NCBI GenBank assembly: GCA_937948705.1
Contig: CALECF010000102.1
Coordinates: forward strand, 1 to 48,205
Reading direction: 5' to 3'
From: an uncultured Anaerosolibacter sp.
GTDB lineage: Bacteria > Bacillota_A > Clostridia > Peptostreptococcales > Thermotaleaceae
DNA length: 48,205 nt
The notes below the pieces were generated by a model, which was not told the DNA's origin, did no database searches, and was given only the letters and a program-made list of their open reading frames with translations. Shown here piece after piece: positions 33,233 through 41,495 of the stretch. Each line of letters starts with the position of its first letter. The first letter of the stretch is position 1. The position numbers and the translations under genes are program-made.

Positions 33233-34246
33233 ATGACGGCACGAGTAGGTATACCTAGGGGATTATTGTATTATTACTATGGGCCCCTGTGGATAAAATT
33301 TTTTGAATCTCTTGATGTAGAAGTGGTGATTTCAGCAGATACCAATAAGGCAATTGTAGAAATGGGCGTGAAGAGTACGGTGGATGAAGCCTGTCTGCCA
33401 GTGAAGATCTATCACGGACATGTGAAGGATTTAATGAACCAAAAGGTGGATTATATATTTCTTCCGAGGCTGATGAGTGTCTACAAAAATGAATACATAT
33501 GTCCTAAATTCTGTGGTTTGCCAGAAATGGTTAACCATTCCATTCGAAATCTTCCTACTATGATCCAGCCCACCGTAGATTTTAGAAAGTCAAAGAAAGA
33601 TCTGGCCAAGATTGTGGAGGAAGTAGGGGCGTACTTTACCAATGATAAAAGAAAAATGGAATGGGCATTTAGAAAGGCTTTAGAATGCTATCAACAATAC
33701 AAAACATCATTGGCCCAGGGGATGCTGCCCACGGATGTTTTAGAAAATAAAGATGAAAAAAAACTCGAATTTTTAAAAACTGGTGATAGGGTAGCGTTGT
33801 TAGGCCATCCATATAATCTGTATGATGCTTTCGTGAGTATGAATCTTGTGGACAAATTGAGAGGTCATGGATTGCGGGTATTGACCCCCGAATGTATGGA
33901 TGTTAAGGTCATGAATCAGAAAGCGGCCTTAATGGATAAGCAAATGTTTTGGAGCTTTGGACGAAAGATCTTAGGGACTGCTTTTTACGCCATGGAACAA
34001 CATGATATTCAAGGAATTATTTATTTGTCATCCTTTGGATGTGGATTGGATTCTGTCCTTGCAGATATTGTTGAGCGGAGGGTAAGGAGAAACTCAGATA
34101 AGCCTTTTGCCTTGCTGACCCTTGATGAACATACAGGTGAGGCTGGAATGGATACCAGAGTAGAAGCTTTTGTAGATATGATTAAATGGAGGAAAGATCA
34201 TGAAAATAACTTTTCCACATATGGGAAGCACTTACATAGCCATTAA
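33233..34246 (+). CDS. 2-hydroxyacyl-CoA dehydratase activase-related protein (COG3580/DUF2229 type)
   Basis: This 337-residue protein begins ARVGIPRGLLYYYYGPLW and contains DEACLPVKIYHGHV and VYKNEYICPKFCGLPE. These match the stand-alone DUF2229-containing proteins called CoA-protein activase or acyl-CoA dehydratase activase-related. Conserved cysteines (in DEACLP and ICPKFC) suggest an Fe-S site like that of the dehydratase component. LSSFGCGLDSV and LTLDEHTGEAG near the C terminus are also typical. No hydroxyacyl-CoA dehydratase subunits are nearby. The gene overlaps the next by 47 nt, an unusually long overlap that implies tight coupling. Confidence 0.8.
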   Translation: MTARVGIPRGLLYYYYGPLWIKFFESLDVEVVISADTNKAIVEMGVKSTVDEACLPVKIYHGHVKDLMNQKVDYIFLPRLMSVYKNEYICPKFCGLPEMVNHSIRNLPTMIQPTVDFRKSKKDLAKIVEEVGAYFTNDKRKMEWAFRKALECYQQYKTSLAQGMLPTDVLENKDEKKLEFLKTGDRVALLGHPYNLYDAFVSMNLVDKLRGHGLRVLTPECMDVKVMNQKAALMDKQMFWSFGRKILGTAFYAMEQHDIQGIIYLSSFGCGLDSVLADIVERRVRRNSDKPFALLTLDEHTGEAGMDTRVEAFVDMIKWRKDHENNFSTYGKHLHSH

Positions 34247-35285
34247 AGCTATGTTTGATGATTTTGGAGTAGAGTCAGTGGTTCCACCCAAGTGCAGTAA
34301 AAAAACTTTGGAACTCGGTACAAAGAACGCCCCAGAGTTGATTTGCCTGCCCTTAAAGATCAACCTTGGCAACTATATAGAAAGTATCGAAAGAGGAGCC
34401 GACACCATTGTGATCACAGGAAGTTGTGGTCCCTGTAGGTTCGGGTATTACTCCGAGGTGCAAAAGGAGATACTGAGAGATTTAGGGTACGACGTAGAAA
34501 TTGTGGTTCTAGAGGCACCCGACGGAAACATCCCAGAATTTTATGGGAGAGTTGGGAAGATCGCTAATACAAAAAATCCTATTAAAATTGCTAGGTGCTT
34601 ACGGAGTGCCATGAAGGTGTTAACAAAATTAAATAAATTTGAAGAAGAAATGTTGAAGCTGAGACCCTATGAAGCGAACAGGGGAGATGTGGATCAGCTG
34701 TACCAAGAGTTATTGGTGAAACTAGAGAACAGCACAGGCTCTAAAGAAATGGTTCAGCATATCGATGGAGCCACCCAACGTTTTCATGAAATTCCAATGG
34801 ATCGAGGAAGACCAGTGATAAAGGTTGGGATTGTTGGAGAGATCTATACAGTAATCGATGACTTTTCAAATTTAGACATTGGGAAAAAATTGAATGACAT
34901 GGGCGTGGAGGTTCATAAATCCCATACGGCGGGGGAATGGATTAAGGATGTAGTTTATTATCGTAGTATTGGGACCAGTGCTGAAAAGCATATTTGGAAC
35001 GCCGCAGAGCCTTACATGAAGGTCGGTATAGGGGGCCATGGAAGGGAAACCATCGGGAATACAGTTCGTTATGCAGAGCAAGGCTATGATGGTGTCATCC
35101 AGGTCATGCCTTTCACCTGTATGCCTGAGATTGTAGCCATGAGTACCATGCCTCGAATACAGGAGGAGCGGGATATTCCAATTTTGTCATTGATTATCGA
35201 CGAGATGACAGGGGAAGCCGGCTATTTGACAAGGTTAGAGGCATATATTGATCTGCTTAAAAACCGGAGTGAGAAAAATAAATAA
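34200..35285 (+). CDS. 2-hydroxyacyl-CoA dehydratase activase-related protein (COG3581 type)
   Basis: This 361-residue partner of the preceding gene begins KITFPHMGSTYIAIKAMF and has GTKNAPELICLPLKINLGNY, TGSCGPCRFGYY and VMPFTCMPEIVA. This cysteine pattern fits an Fe-S binding CoA-activase family protein. The C terminus LSLIIDEMTGEAGYLTRLEA resembles the end of its neighbour, so the two genes may be distant paralogues. They are commonly found as a pair in Clostridia; the cellular role is not established. A bidirectional terminator follows immediately. Confidence 0.8.
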   Translation: MKITFPHMGSTYIAIKAMFDDFGVESVVPPKCSKKTLELGTKNAPELICLPLKINLGNYIESIERGADTIVITGSCGPCRFGYYSEVQKEILRDLGYDVEIVVLEAPDGNIPEFYGRVGKIANTKNPIKIARCLRSAMKVLTKLNKFEEEMLKLRPYEANRGDVDQLYQELLVKLENSTGSKEMVQHIDGATQRFHEIPMDRGRPVIKVGIVGEIYTVIDDFSNLDIGKKLNDMGVEVHKSHTAGEWIKDVVYYRSIGTSAEKHIWNAAEPYMKVGIGGHGRETIGNTVRYAEQGYDGVIQVMPFTCMPEIVAMSTMPRIQEERDIPILSLIIDEMTGEAGYLTRLEAYIDLLKNRSEKNK

Positions 35286-35318
35286 GCTATGGGATGATAT
35301 CCCATAGCTTATTTGTTT
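35279..35318. terminator. Bidirectional terminator between activase-like gene and folT
   Basis: AAATAAGCTATGGGA pairs with TCCCATAGCTTATTT around a 5-nt loop, with TTTTTTATTTT on the plus side. It also serves the convergent folT gene. Confidence 0.9.
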
Positions 35319-35319
35319 T

Positions 35320-35832
35320 TTATTTTACCAATTTCTTGGTAACTTTATATAGGGCAAAAGTAAGCATTGTGTTAGGGATGAGTAAGATAGCTCGGGCAAT
35401 GATTCTAGGTGGTAGAAGCACCATGAAAGCTTTTCCATTCATCATCGTGAGCCATAGAGTATTTAATCCTAAAGAAGTAATCATATCTGTTACTAGGATT
35501 GCAATGAACAAATGGACAAACTTGATATCCTTCTTGTCCATTAGACGAATCATGATGGGTGGAATTGCACCTACCAATGCAGCTGTTAGTGTAAAACCAG
35601 GAAAAAAACCATAGGGGGATAAAAATACTGCCCCGATTACATCAGCAACGATACCTGTTAAAGCACCTGCGATAGGTCCAAATAATAATCCTGACATCAT
35701 AATTGGAATATCTCCAAAGCTTACACGGATTCCAGCAATGCCTGCTACAGGAAGCATGACAGATAAAAATCTAGTCAATACAATACTTAAGGCAGCCAAT
35801 AGGGAAATCACAATAAGATTTCTTGTTTTCAT
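35320..35832 (-). CDS. folT: Folate ECF transporter S component
   Basis: This 170-residue membrane protein has about six hydrophobic segments and is the substrate-binding S unit of an energy-coupling factor transporter. VISLLAALSIVLTRFLSVM, IRVSFGDIPIMMSGLLFGP and SPYGFFPGFTLTAALVGAIP are typical of FolT. The ATG at 35832 is preferred, with AAAGGAGG 10 nt upstream. A tetrahydrofolate riboswitch lies in its leader, which supports folate specificity. The shared EcfA/A'/T module must lie elsewhere. Folate supply fits the adjacent metH/metF operon. Confidence 0.9.
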   Translation of the reverse strand: MKTRNLIVISLLAALSIVLTRFLSVMLPVAGIAGIRVSFGDIPIMMSGLLFGPIAGALTGIVADVIGAVFLSPYGFFPGFTLTAALVGAIPPIMIRLMDKKDIKFVHLFIAILVTDMITSLGLNTLWLTMMNGKAFMVLLPPRIIARAILLIPNTMLTFALYKVTKKLVK

Positions 35833-35916
35833 ACAGAAAACACCTCCTTTCTCTTTAGTTGGACATGAAGCCACACTAAAGGGAAAGAAGGTGTAAATAA
35901 GTCAGTCCTCTCTAAT

Positions 35917-36010
35917 GCAGCGGACGAGGAACCATATCGCGAATGTGAACATTCTTCGTTTAAGGGCAACTTCCCATCCCTTAACACTTAACGCATGGCT
36001 CTTACTCTGC
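35917..36010 (-). promoter_or_regulatory. Tetrahydrofolate (THF) riboswitch upstream of folT
   Basis: On the minus strand the element runs AGCAGAGTAAGAGCCATGCG, TTAAGTG, GGGATGGGAAGTTGCCC, ACGAAG, TTCGCGA, then GGTTCCTCGTCCGCTGC. The GCAG/CTGC closing stem and these conserved blocks match the THF (folT) class. It should reduce folT expression when reduced folate is plentiful, by sequestering the ribosome site or by terminating. Confidence 0.88.
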
Positions 36011-36018
36011 TATCCATA

Positions 36019-36047
36019 ATCATACATGGAAAACGAGGGACTGTAAA
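36019..36047 (-). promoter_or_regulatory. Promoter of folT
   Basis: On the minus strand, TTTACA (36042-36047) and TATGAT (36019-36024) are spaced by 17 nt. The THF aptamer starts just downstream. Confidence 0.7.
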
Positions 36048-36067
36048 GTGAAATATTGTTGATTTAA

Positions 36068-36697
36068 CTATACGACAGGTTTATGGTAAATCAGATCAGT
36101 GTAGAGTGTATCATTGTAGTTCTCATAGCGAGTACCTGCCAACGTATATTTTTGTTTCTCACGGAAGGCCAAGGATGCAAAATTGGGCATCGGACTAATA
36201 ATGGTCTCTGCAAAAATATCTTTGATACCTTTTGTCTTTAAATCTTTCATTAATTGCTTATAGAGGAAACTACCAATTCCTTTGCCTGTTAGGTTCGATA
36301 AAATAGCAGTTTTATCTACGACAACAAAATTATTGGTTTTATTCATATCGAAATCGGGACGCCAGTGGGCATCATCAATCCAATTAGGATTATATTTTAA
36401 CCATTGTTCTTTGGTATAAGCCATGAGAAATCCAAGAATGCCATGACCCTCGGTCACATAGAAATGATCCAACTCTAAGATTCGTTCCTGGAAAAATTTT
36501 TGATAATACTTAGGCTTTGCTGAATAATCATCTACTAAAAAACCAGAATAGGATTCTTTCGTCTTTGTACCCACGGAACATGCTATACGATAGATTGATG
36601 ATACATCCTTTGCAGTTGCTTTTCGCACCTGAAGGGTATCGATATTAGGAATTGCTGCACTTATTTTTGTTTCCTGATAAAAATTCATTAAATCCAT
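36068..36697 (-). CDS. GNAT family N-acetyltransferase under c-di-AMP riboswitch control
   Basis: This 209-residue protein has a GNAT fold with the acetyl-CoA loop SNLTGKGIGSFLYKQL (about 135-150) and a preceding strand VVVDKTAIL. The N-terminal region VRKATAKDVSSIYRIAC is the usual first GNAT helix. The substrate is unknown. Its very unusual leader holds two tandem c-di-AMP aptamers, a signal tied to potassium, osmolyte and cell-wall control. An osmolyte-forming or wall-modifying acetylation is therefore plausible but inferred. The start at 36697 has AGGAGGA 7 nt upstream. It is followed by the promoter of folT, so it is probably monocistronic. Confidence 0.8.
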   Translation of the reverse strand: MDLMNFYQETKISAAIPNIDTLQVRKATAKDVSSIYRIACSVGTKTKESYSGFLVDDYSAKPKYYQKFFQERILELDHFYVTEGHGILGFLMAYTKEQWLKYNPNWIDDAHWRPDFDMNKTNNFVVVDKTAILSNLTGKGIGSFLYKQLMKDLKTKGIKDIFAETIISPMPNFASLAFREKQKYTLAGTRYENYNDTLYTDLIYHKPVV

Positions 36698-36768
36698 AAA
36701 TCATCATCCTCCTCTAAAATTGATTTTTTACTACAAGGAAAATGAGCATATGGAAAGCCATAATTACA

Positions 36769-36905
36769 TCTTCCTCTTTCGACGCTTACGAGGTTAGCTG
36801 ACGGATTCGGATCGAAAGAAGATGACCCTACTCTAATGAAAGAGATTCACCCCAGAATAACGGTTCCCCCGCTTCTTACATGAATAACATGAAGAATTCA
36901 GCGTA
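36769..36905 (-). promoter_or_regulatory. c-di-AMP (ydaO/yuaA) riboswitch, proximal copy
   Basis: On the minus strand the order is CGCTGAATTC, GCGGGGGAACCG, GGGGTGAATCTC, TAGGGTCATC, CTTTCGATCCGAATCCG, TCAGCTAACCTCG, TAAGCGTCGAAAG. These are the conserved elements of the c-di-AMP class. It ends about 70 nt before the GNAT gene. No strong terminator follows this copy, so it may act through translation or a weak ATGG/CCAT hairpin. Confidence 0.92.
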
Positions 36906-36979
36906 ATGATTATAGAAACATAATGGAGCGCAAAAAACATGAGATGGAAAAAATGGTAGATAGAAGAAGTTGAAAAAGA

Positions 36980-37013
36980 GAAAAGAAAAAACCATGGAGA
37001 TTTGCCATAGTTT
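36980..37013 (-). terminator. Terminator between the two c-di-AMP riboswitches
   Basis: On the minus strand, AAACTATGG pairs with CCATGGTTT (one G-U pair that would be a mismatch on the other strand), followed by TTTTTCTTTT. It is the likely expression platform of the distal aptamer. Confidence 0.8.
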
Positions 37014-37076
37014 AGATACCATGTTAATGAGAATAGAATACTAGACGTGCTAGTATATTTCATTATCACGTGATCA

Positions 37077-37206
37077 ATCTCCTCTTTCAACGCTTACGAG
37101 GTTAGCTGACGGATTCGGATCGAAAGAAGATGACCCTACTCTAATGAAAGAGATTCACCCCAAAAGAATGGTTCCCCCGCTTCTTGTACTTAAGAATTCA
37201 GCGCTC
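37077..37206 (-). promoter_or_regulatory. c-di-AMP (ydaO/yuaA) riboswitch, distal copy
   Basis: This is a second aptamer about 90% identical to the proximal copy through its core (GCGGGGGAACC, GGGGTGAATC, CCGTCAGCTAACC, CGTAAGCG). It differs in the 5' stem (AGTACAAG region) and in the closing stem. The promoter lies 32 nt upstream. Together with the terminator at 36980-37013 it makes a complete OFF switch of its own. Confidence 0.92.
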
Positions 37207-37237
37207 CAAATTGACTATGCAATTGTTATTTGTATAG

Positions 37238-37266
37238 ATACTATGAATTATATCATAGCTAGTCAA
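37238..37266 (-). promoter_or_regulatory. Promoter of the tandem riboswitch-GNAT transcript
   Basis: On the minus strand, TTGACT (37261-37266) and TAGTAT (37238-37243) are spaced by 17 nt. From here to the pyrI stop (37267-37458) the sequence is AT-rich, and I see no gene or clear structure in it. Confidence 0.7.
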
Positions 37267-37458
37267 AAATGTAAATATATAGGAGTCATTTACTAATAAA
37301 AAAATTATATTTATTTAGAACAGATCAGAAAACCTAGTTTTCCAACTAAAATATTATTACCCCATGTATCACAGTATATGCATGTATATAGGAAAAAAGT
37401 GATTCATTATTGAAAAATATTTGATAAAAGTTTATAGAGAAAACTTAGAAAGTTTTCT

Positions 37459-37887
37459 CTATAGCTTATATTTTGTAATCTCTTCGCAGTAGCTGCATTG
37501 ATACTCCATTGAGGTCTCCGACACCAAGCGAAAGGTAGGTTTCACATAGTCGTCAAAATTGGTAATGCATCTTGGGTTATGACAAGAGAAAAGCCCTTTG
37601 ATCTTCTGGGGAAGGTTCACCTTGTTCTTGGAGATGATCCTATTGTTTTCAATGACATTGACAGTAATGTTTTGGTCAATGAGACCGAGAAAATCTAGAT
37701 CGATATCAATACTATTCTCGATTTTGATGATATCTTTTCTTTTCATATTTTTGCTGGATACATTCATCAATAAAACAACCGGATAGTTTACTTGATCCAG
37801 CATAAGCTTATTGAATATTTTTAGTCCATTACCAGAAGAAATATGGTCTAAGACGATTCCTTTTTTAATGCTGGCTACCTCTAGCAT
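37459..37887 (-). CDS. pyrI: Aspartate carbamoyltransferase regulatory subunit
   Basis: This 142-residue subunit has an N-terminal nucleotide-binding domain ([18 protein letters not shown] is the ATP/CTP site region) and a C-terminal zinc domain with Cys102, Cys107, Cys131 and Cys134 (CHNPRC and CSYC). It gives allosteric control to the catalytic PyrB trimer. It overlaps pyrB by 7 nt downstream of it. Length and ligands are normal for the bacterial PyrI family. Confidence 0.93.
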   Translation of the reverse strand: MLEVASIKKGIVLDHISSGNGLKIFNKLMLDQVNYPVVLLMNVSSKNMKRKDIIKIENSIDIDLDFLGLIDQNITVNVIENNRIISKNKVNLPQKIKGLFSCHNPRCITNFDDYVKPTFRLVSETSMEYQCSYCEEITKYKL

Positions 37888-38819
37888 GATACATCCACCC
37901 CCAACAGTTTTGTTATTAAAGCCATTCTTACATACACACCCAACTCAGCTTGCTTAAAATATACACCTCTAGGATCATTGTCCACATCATAAGCTATTTC
38001 ATTTACCCTTGGCAGGGGGTGCATAACGATCATGTCTTTTTTTGCATGTTGGAGTTTGGATTGATTCAGAAGATAGCTGTCCTTGAGTCTTGCATAATCA
38101 GCCTCGTTGAAAAACCTTTCCTTCTGAATCCTTGTCATATATAATATGTCAACCTCAGACATTACATCCTCGATATAACGTGCTTCCTGTAGTTCGACGC
38201 CAAAGTCCTCCATCAAGGTCTTTTTCAAAGTACTTGGAAGGGTTAACTCTTCGGGAGAGATTAAAATAAATTTCTTTGTGTTATATCTTGCTAGGGTACG
38301 AATGAGGGAATGGACAGTTCTACCGAATTTTAAGTCCCCGCAAAAGGCTACATTATGGCCTTCAACGGTATCTTTATACATTTTAATGGTGAGCAAATCT
38401 GTCAGGGTTTGGGTTGGATGCTGATGACCACCGTCACCACCATTGATGATAGGAATCGATGCATAGTGGGAGGCTAGCTTTGGTCCCCCTTCTTTGGGAT
38501 GACGCATCACTACGATGTCGGCATAGGCTGACATGCAGCGGATGGTATCTGCGATGCTTTCACCCTTGGAGACTGAACTGGTATTTGCATCGCTGAAACC
38601 AATAATACTTCCCCCTAGGCGCAGCATGGCGGTTTCAAAACTAAACCTGGTGCGGGTACTAGGTTCGTAGAAGAGGGTTGCTAGGATTTTACCTTTACAA
38701 ACCTCTTTGTATTTTTCAGGTGATTCATACATCTTTTTTCCCAATGCCACCACCTCATTGAGTTCCTCGATGGTAAAGTCCTCGGGTTCGATCAAATGCC
38801 TTAATGTTTTTTTATCCAT
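37881..38819 (-). CDS. pyrB: Aspartate carbamoyltransferase catalytic subunit
   Basis: This 312-residue enzyme joins carbamoyl phosphate and aspartate, the first committed step of pyrimidine synthesis. The carbamoyl phosphate site is [12 protein letters not shown] (STRTR at 54-58), the aspartate loop is near [12 protein letters not shown], and [14 protein letters not shown] is near the C terminus. It forms the pyrBI unit with pyrI, transcribed away from pyrCFKD. AGGAGGAG precedes the ATG. The leader contains a PyrR-type attenuator. Confidence 0.95.
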   Translation of the reverse strand: MDKKTLRHLIEPEDFTIEELNEVVALGKKMYESPEKYKEVCKGKILATLFYEPSTRTRFSFETAMLRLGGSIIGFSDANTSSVSKGESIADTIRCMSAYADIVVMRHPKEGGPKLASHYASIPIINGGDGGHQHPTQTLTDLLTIKMYKDTVEGHNVAFCGDLKFGRTVHSLIRTLARYNTKKFILISPEELTLPSTLKKTLMEDFGVELQEARYIEDVMSEVDILYMTRIQKERFFNEADYARLKDSYLLNQSKLQHAKKDMIVMHPLPRVNEIAYDVDNDPRGVYFKQAELGVYVRMALITKLLGVDVSC

Positions 38820-38893
38820 AATTTACTCCTCCTTTTTAGTCTCGCAGGACCAAGTTAAAGGTACTTGAAAAGAGAGATCGGCTTTTTATAAGG

Positions 38894-38992
38894 TAAATAA
38901 AAAGCCTTCTTTCCGTGGGGAAAAAAGGCATGACATATCAATGACATGTTGCACAGCGCACATAACCTTTGTAACCTCACGGGGTTCTTTTA
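38894..38992 (-). promoter_or_regulatory. PyrR-type attenuator of pyrBI
   Basis: On the minus strand, TTTAAAAGAACCCCGTGAGG-TTAC (38971-38992) resembles the PyrR-binding loop. Downstream GCCTTTTTTC and GAAAGAAGGC (38904-38929) form a terminator stem with TTTTTATTT after it. UMP-bound PyrR should favour termination. The pyrR gene is not in the window. Confidence 0.75.
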
Positions 38993-39015
38993 AAGGACTA
39001 TTTATTTTTTCTAAA

Positions 39016-39044
39016 TCTATCATAGAACCTAAAGGATGTCAACT
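39016..39044 (-). promoter_or_regulatory. Promoter of pyrBI
   Basis: On the minus strand, TTGACA (39039-39044) and TAGATT (39016-39021) are spaced by 17 nt. It is back-to-back with the pyrC promoter. Confidence 0.75.
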
Positions 39045-39066
39045 CAAAATACATTGAATATTTTCA

Positions 39067-39096
39067 TTGACACCATGGAAATCCGTATGATAACAT
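39067..39096 (+). promoter_or_regulatory. Promoter of pyrCFKD
   Basis: TTGACA (39067-39072) and TAACAT (39091-39096) are spaced by 18 nt; the PyrR-binding loop begins about 20 nt downstream. Confidence 0.7.
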
Positions 39097-39114
39097 GTAA
39101 AAAAAATGAATAAG

Positions 39115-39232
39115 CACGCCTTTAAATTGGTCCAGAGAGGCCGGGAAGGATGAAACTAGGAATATAGATATCTGATATCTGTATTTTGTTATGGGTATCT
39201 TACAGCCTTCTACCTCTGGTAGAAGGTTTTTT
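39115..39232 (+). promoter_or_regulatory. PyrR attenuator of pyrCFKD
   Basis: TTTAAATTGGTCCAGAGAGG followed by CCGGGAAGG (39121-39149) is a near-perfect PyrR-binding loop. A terminator follows: CCTTCTAC (39206-39213) pairs with GTAGAAGG (39219-39226) before TTTTTT. Confidence 0.88.
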
Positions 39233-39258
39233 GTTGCATATAAAAGGGGGAGAATTGT

Positions 39259-40548
39259 GTGATTGTTATCAAAAACGGTAGAGTGGTGGATCCGAGAAAT
39301 GGGATAGATCGAATGACAGATATCCTAGTGATAGACGGGAAAATAGGCATGATTGCGCCCCATATCCATATAGAACAGGCACAAATCATAGATGCGTCAG
39401 GCAAAGTGGTGGTTCCAGGGTTTGTAGACATACATGTTCATTTAAGAGAACCGGGATTTGAGCATAAAGAAAGCATTCGCACGGGCACAATGAGTGGTGC
39501 CATGGGCGGTTTTACAACCATCGCTTGCATGCCGAATACAAATCCCGCCATTCATTCTAAGGAGGTTGTGGACTACATCGTAAAAAAGGCAGAGAAAGAA
39601 GGCATCATCCATGTATTACCCATCGGCAGCATCACAGCAAACTTGCATGGAAGTATATTAACAAATGTTGAGGAATTGGTACACAGTGGTGTAGTAGCTA
39701 TATCTGATGATGGAAAGACACCCATGGATATGGATATTATAGAAAAGGCCTTTGAGGAAGCTAAAAAATATGGCATTCCTCTCATTGACCACTGTGAGGA
39801 TCACGATTTAGTGAAACAGGGTAGTGTGAATGAGGGAAAGGCCAGTGAAAGAACTGGTATAGAAGGAATTCCAAATGCTGCAGAGTGGAGAATTGTGGCA
39901 CGGGACATTCAACTGGCTGAAAAATATGGAACCCATCTCCATATTGCCCATATCAGTACAAAGGAGTCGGTCTCATTGGTGAGGCAAGCCAAGGCAAGGG
40001 GTGTAAAAATTACTTGTGAAGTGACACCCCATCACTTTACCCTTACCGATGATATCGTGATGAGGGGAGATACCTGTACAAAGGTCAATCCTCCTCTTCG
40101 AAGCAAGGAGGACGTGGAAGCTGTACGTCTAGGATTACGAGATGGAACCATAGACATTATTGCTACAGATCATGCACCCCATGATGAAGCCAGCAAAAAG
40201 GTAACATACGAGGAGGCTTCCTTCGGTATCAGTGGCCTAGAGACATCCTTTGCCATCGGTTATACGGAATTGGTGGAAACGGGTATCCTCAGCTTTGCTC
40301 AGTTGATTGAAAAAATGAGTGATATGCCATCGAAAATTATTGGAATAGATAAAGGTACCCTCGCCGTTGGGAAGGCGGCTGATCTAGCGATACTAGATGT
40401 GACACAAGAGGAGATGATAGATGCAAGAAACTTTGTATCTAAGGGAAAAAATACACCTTTCCATGGGAAACGTGTAAAAGGAAAGGTGTTGTACACTCTG
40501 GTAGGGGGAAAGATTGTGATGGAGAAGGGAGAGATTCTATGTTCATAG
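39259..40548 (+). CDS. pyrC: Dihydroorotase
   Basis: This 429-residue amidohydrolase cyclises carbamoyl aspartate. The metal motif DIHVHLREPG is near residue 60, HCEDHDLV near 178, HIAHIST near 232 and IATDHAPHD near 304, which is the complete binuclear-site set of the class I PyrC family. The GTG at 39259 follows GGGGGAGA. It overlaps pyrF by 10 nt. It is the first gene after the PyrR attenuator. Confidence 0.95.
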   Translation: MIVIKNGRVVDPRNGIDRMTDILVIDGKIGMIAPHIHIEQAQIIDASGKVVVPGFVDIHVHLREPGFEHKESIRTGTMSGAMGGFTTIACMPNTNPAIHSKEVVDYIVKKAEKEGIIHVLPIGSITANLHGSILTNVEELVHSGVVAISDDGKTPMDMDIIEKAFEEAKKYGIPLIDHCEDHDLVKQGSVNEGKASERTGIEGIPNAAEWRIVARDIQLAEKYGTHLHIAHISTKESVSLVRQAKARGVKITCEVTPHHFTLTDDIVMRGDTCTKVNPPLRSKEDVEAVRLGLRDGTIDIIATDHAPHDEASKKVTYEEASFGISGLETSFAIGYTELVETGILSFAQLIEKMSDMPSKIIGIDKGTLAVGKAADLAILDVTQEEMIDARNFVSKGKNTPFHGKRVKGKVLYTLVGGKIVMEKGEILCS

Positions 40549-41483
40549 ATCGATTGATTGAGCAGATTAAGATAAAAAAGTGCAACATTGTAGTGGGTTT
40601 AGACCCGAGGATAGATATGATCCCAGGGTATATTCGGGAAAAACAGTATAGTATCCATGGCAAAAGCTTGCGGGGAGCGTCAGAAGCCATATGGGTATTT
40701 AATCAGGAAATTATCAAATCAATTTATGACCTTGTTCCTGCAGTAAAACCACAAATTGCCTTCTATGAGCAATTTGGACTTGAAGGATTGGAAACATATC
40801 AAAAAACCTGTAGGTTAGCAAAAGAAAAGGGTCTGCTGGTGATTGGAGATGTGAAACGAGGAGATATTGGTACTACGTCAAAGGCTTATTCTGATGCCCA
40901 TTTAGGATTTACCGATGTGGAAGGGGAAAAAATAGAAGCCTTTCCTAGTGATGCGGTCACGGTGAATCCATATTTAGGAGATGATTGCCTGAAAGAATTT
41001 ATGAAGGATATTGCAGATTATGAAAAAGGGATGTTTGTCTTGGTGAAGACATCGAATCCAACTTCAGGACAGCTACAGGATTTGGAAACGGGCGGTAAAA
41101 AAATATATGAAATTGTAGCGCAACTTGTAGATAGGTGGAGTCAAGGAACCCTAGGTGCCTATCAATATTCGTCAGTGGGGGCTGTGGTAGGTGCTACCTA
41201 TCCAGAGCAGGCAAAAAGGCTAAGAATACTTATGCCGGCTTCCTATTTTCTAGTACCTGGTTATGGTGCCCAAGGGGGAACTGCCAAAGATATCATAGAT
41301 TGCTTTGATGATCGAGGTTTAGGGGCCATCATCAATTCCTCTCGGGACATCCTGTATGCCTACCAGAAAGATAACAACACATATAAAGAGAAAGACTTTG
41401 GAAAGGCTGCAAGAGCGGTTACTTTAAGGATGCAGGAAGAAATCAATGACTTGTTACTGAAACAAGGCAAACAGTACTGGTAA
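40539..41483 (+). CDS. pyrF: Orotidine 5'-phosphate decarboxylase (type 2)
   Basis: This 314-residue enzyme makes UMP from OMP. Catalytic residues are in GDVKRGDIGTTSKAYSDA (about 103-120), with VGLDPRIDM at the N terminus and a long insert, VEGEKIEAFPSDAVTVNPYLG, typical of the longer type 2 family. VGATYPEQ and VPGYGAQGG are phosphate-site motifs. Its ATG lies inside the end of pyrC (10-nt overlap), and a GGAGAAGGGAGAG site precedes it. Confidence 0.94.
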   Translation: MFIDRLIEQIKIKKCNIVVGLDPRIDMIPGYIREKQYSIHGKSLRGASEAIWVFNQEIIKSIYDLVPAVKPQIAFYEQFGLEGLETYQKTCRLAKEKGLLVIGDVKRGDIGTTSKAYSDAHLGFTDVEGEKIEAFPSDAVTVNPYLGDDCLKEFMKDIADYEKGMFVLVKTSNPTSGQLQDLETGGKKIYEIVAQLVDRWSQGTLGAYQYSSVGAVVGATYPEQAKRLRILMPASYFLVPGYGAQGGTAKDIIDCFDDRGLGAIINSSRDILYAYQKDNNTYKEKDFGKAARAVTLRMQEEINDLLLKQGKQYW

Positions 41484-41495
41484 GGGGGGAATTGA

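Noticed and set aside
35294..35614. 106-codon open frame on the plus strand
   Set aside because: It is antisense to folT, which has clear family similarity, a ribosome site and a THF riboswitch.
36833..37090. 85-codon open frame on the minus strand
   Set aside because: It lies across parts of both c-di-AMP aptamers and the terminator between them, and the product is low-complexity Phe/Ser-rich.
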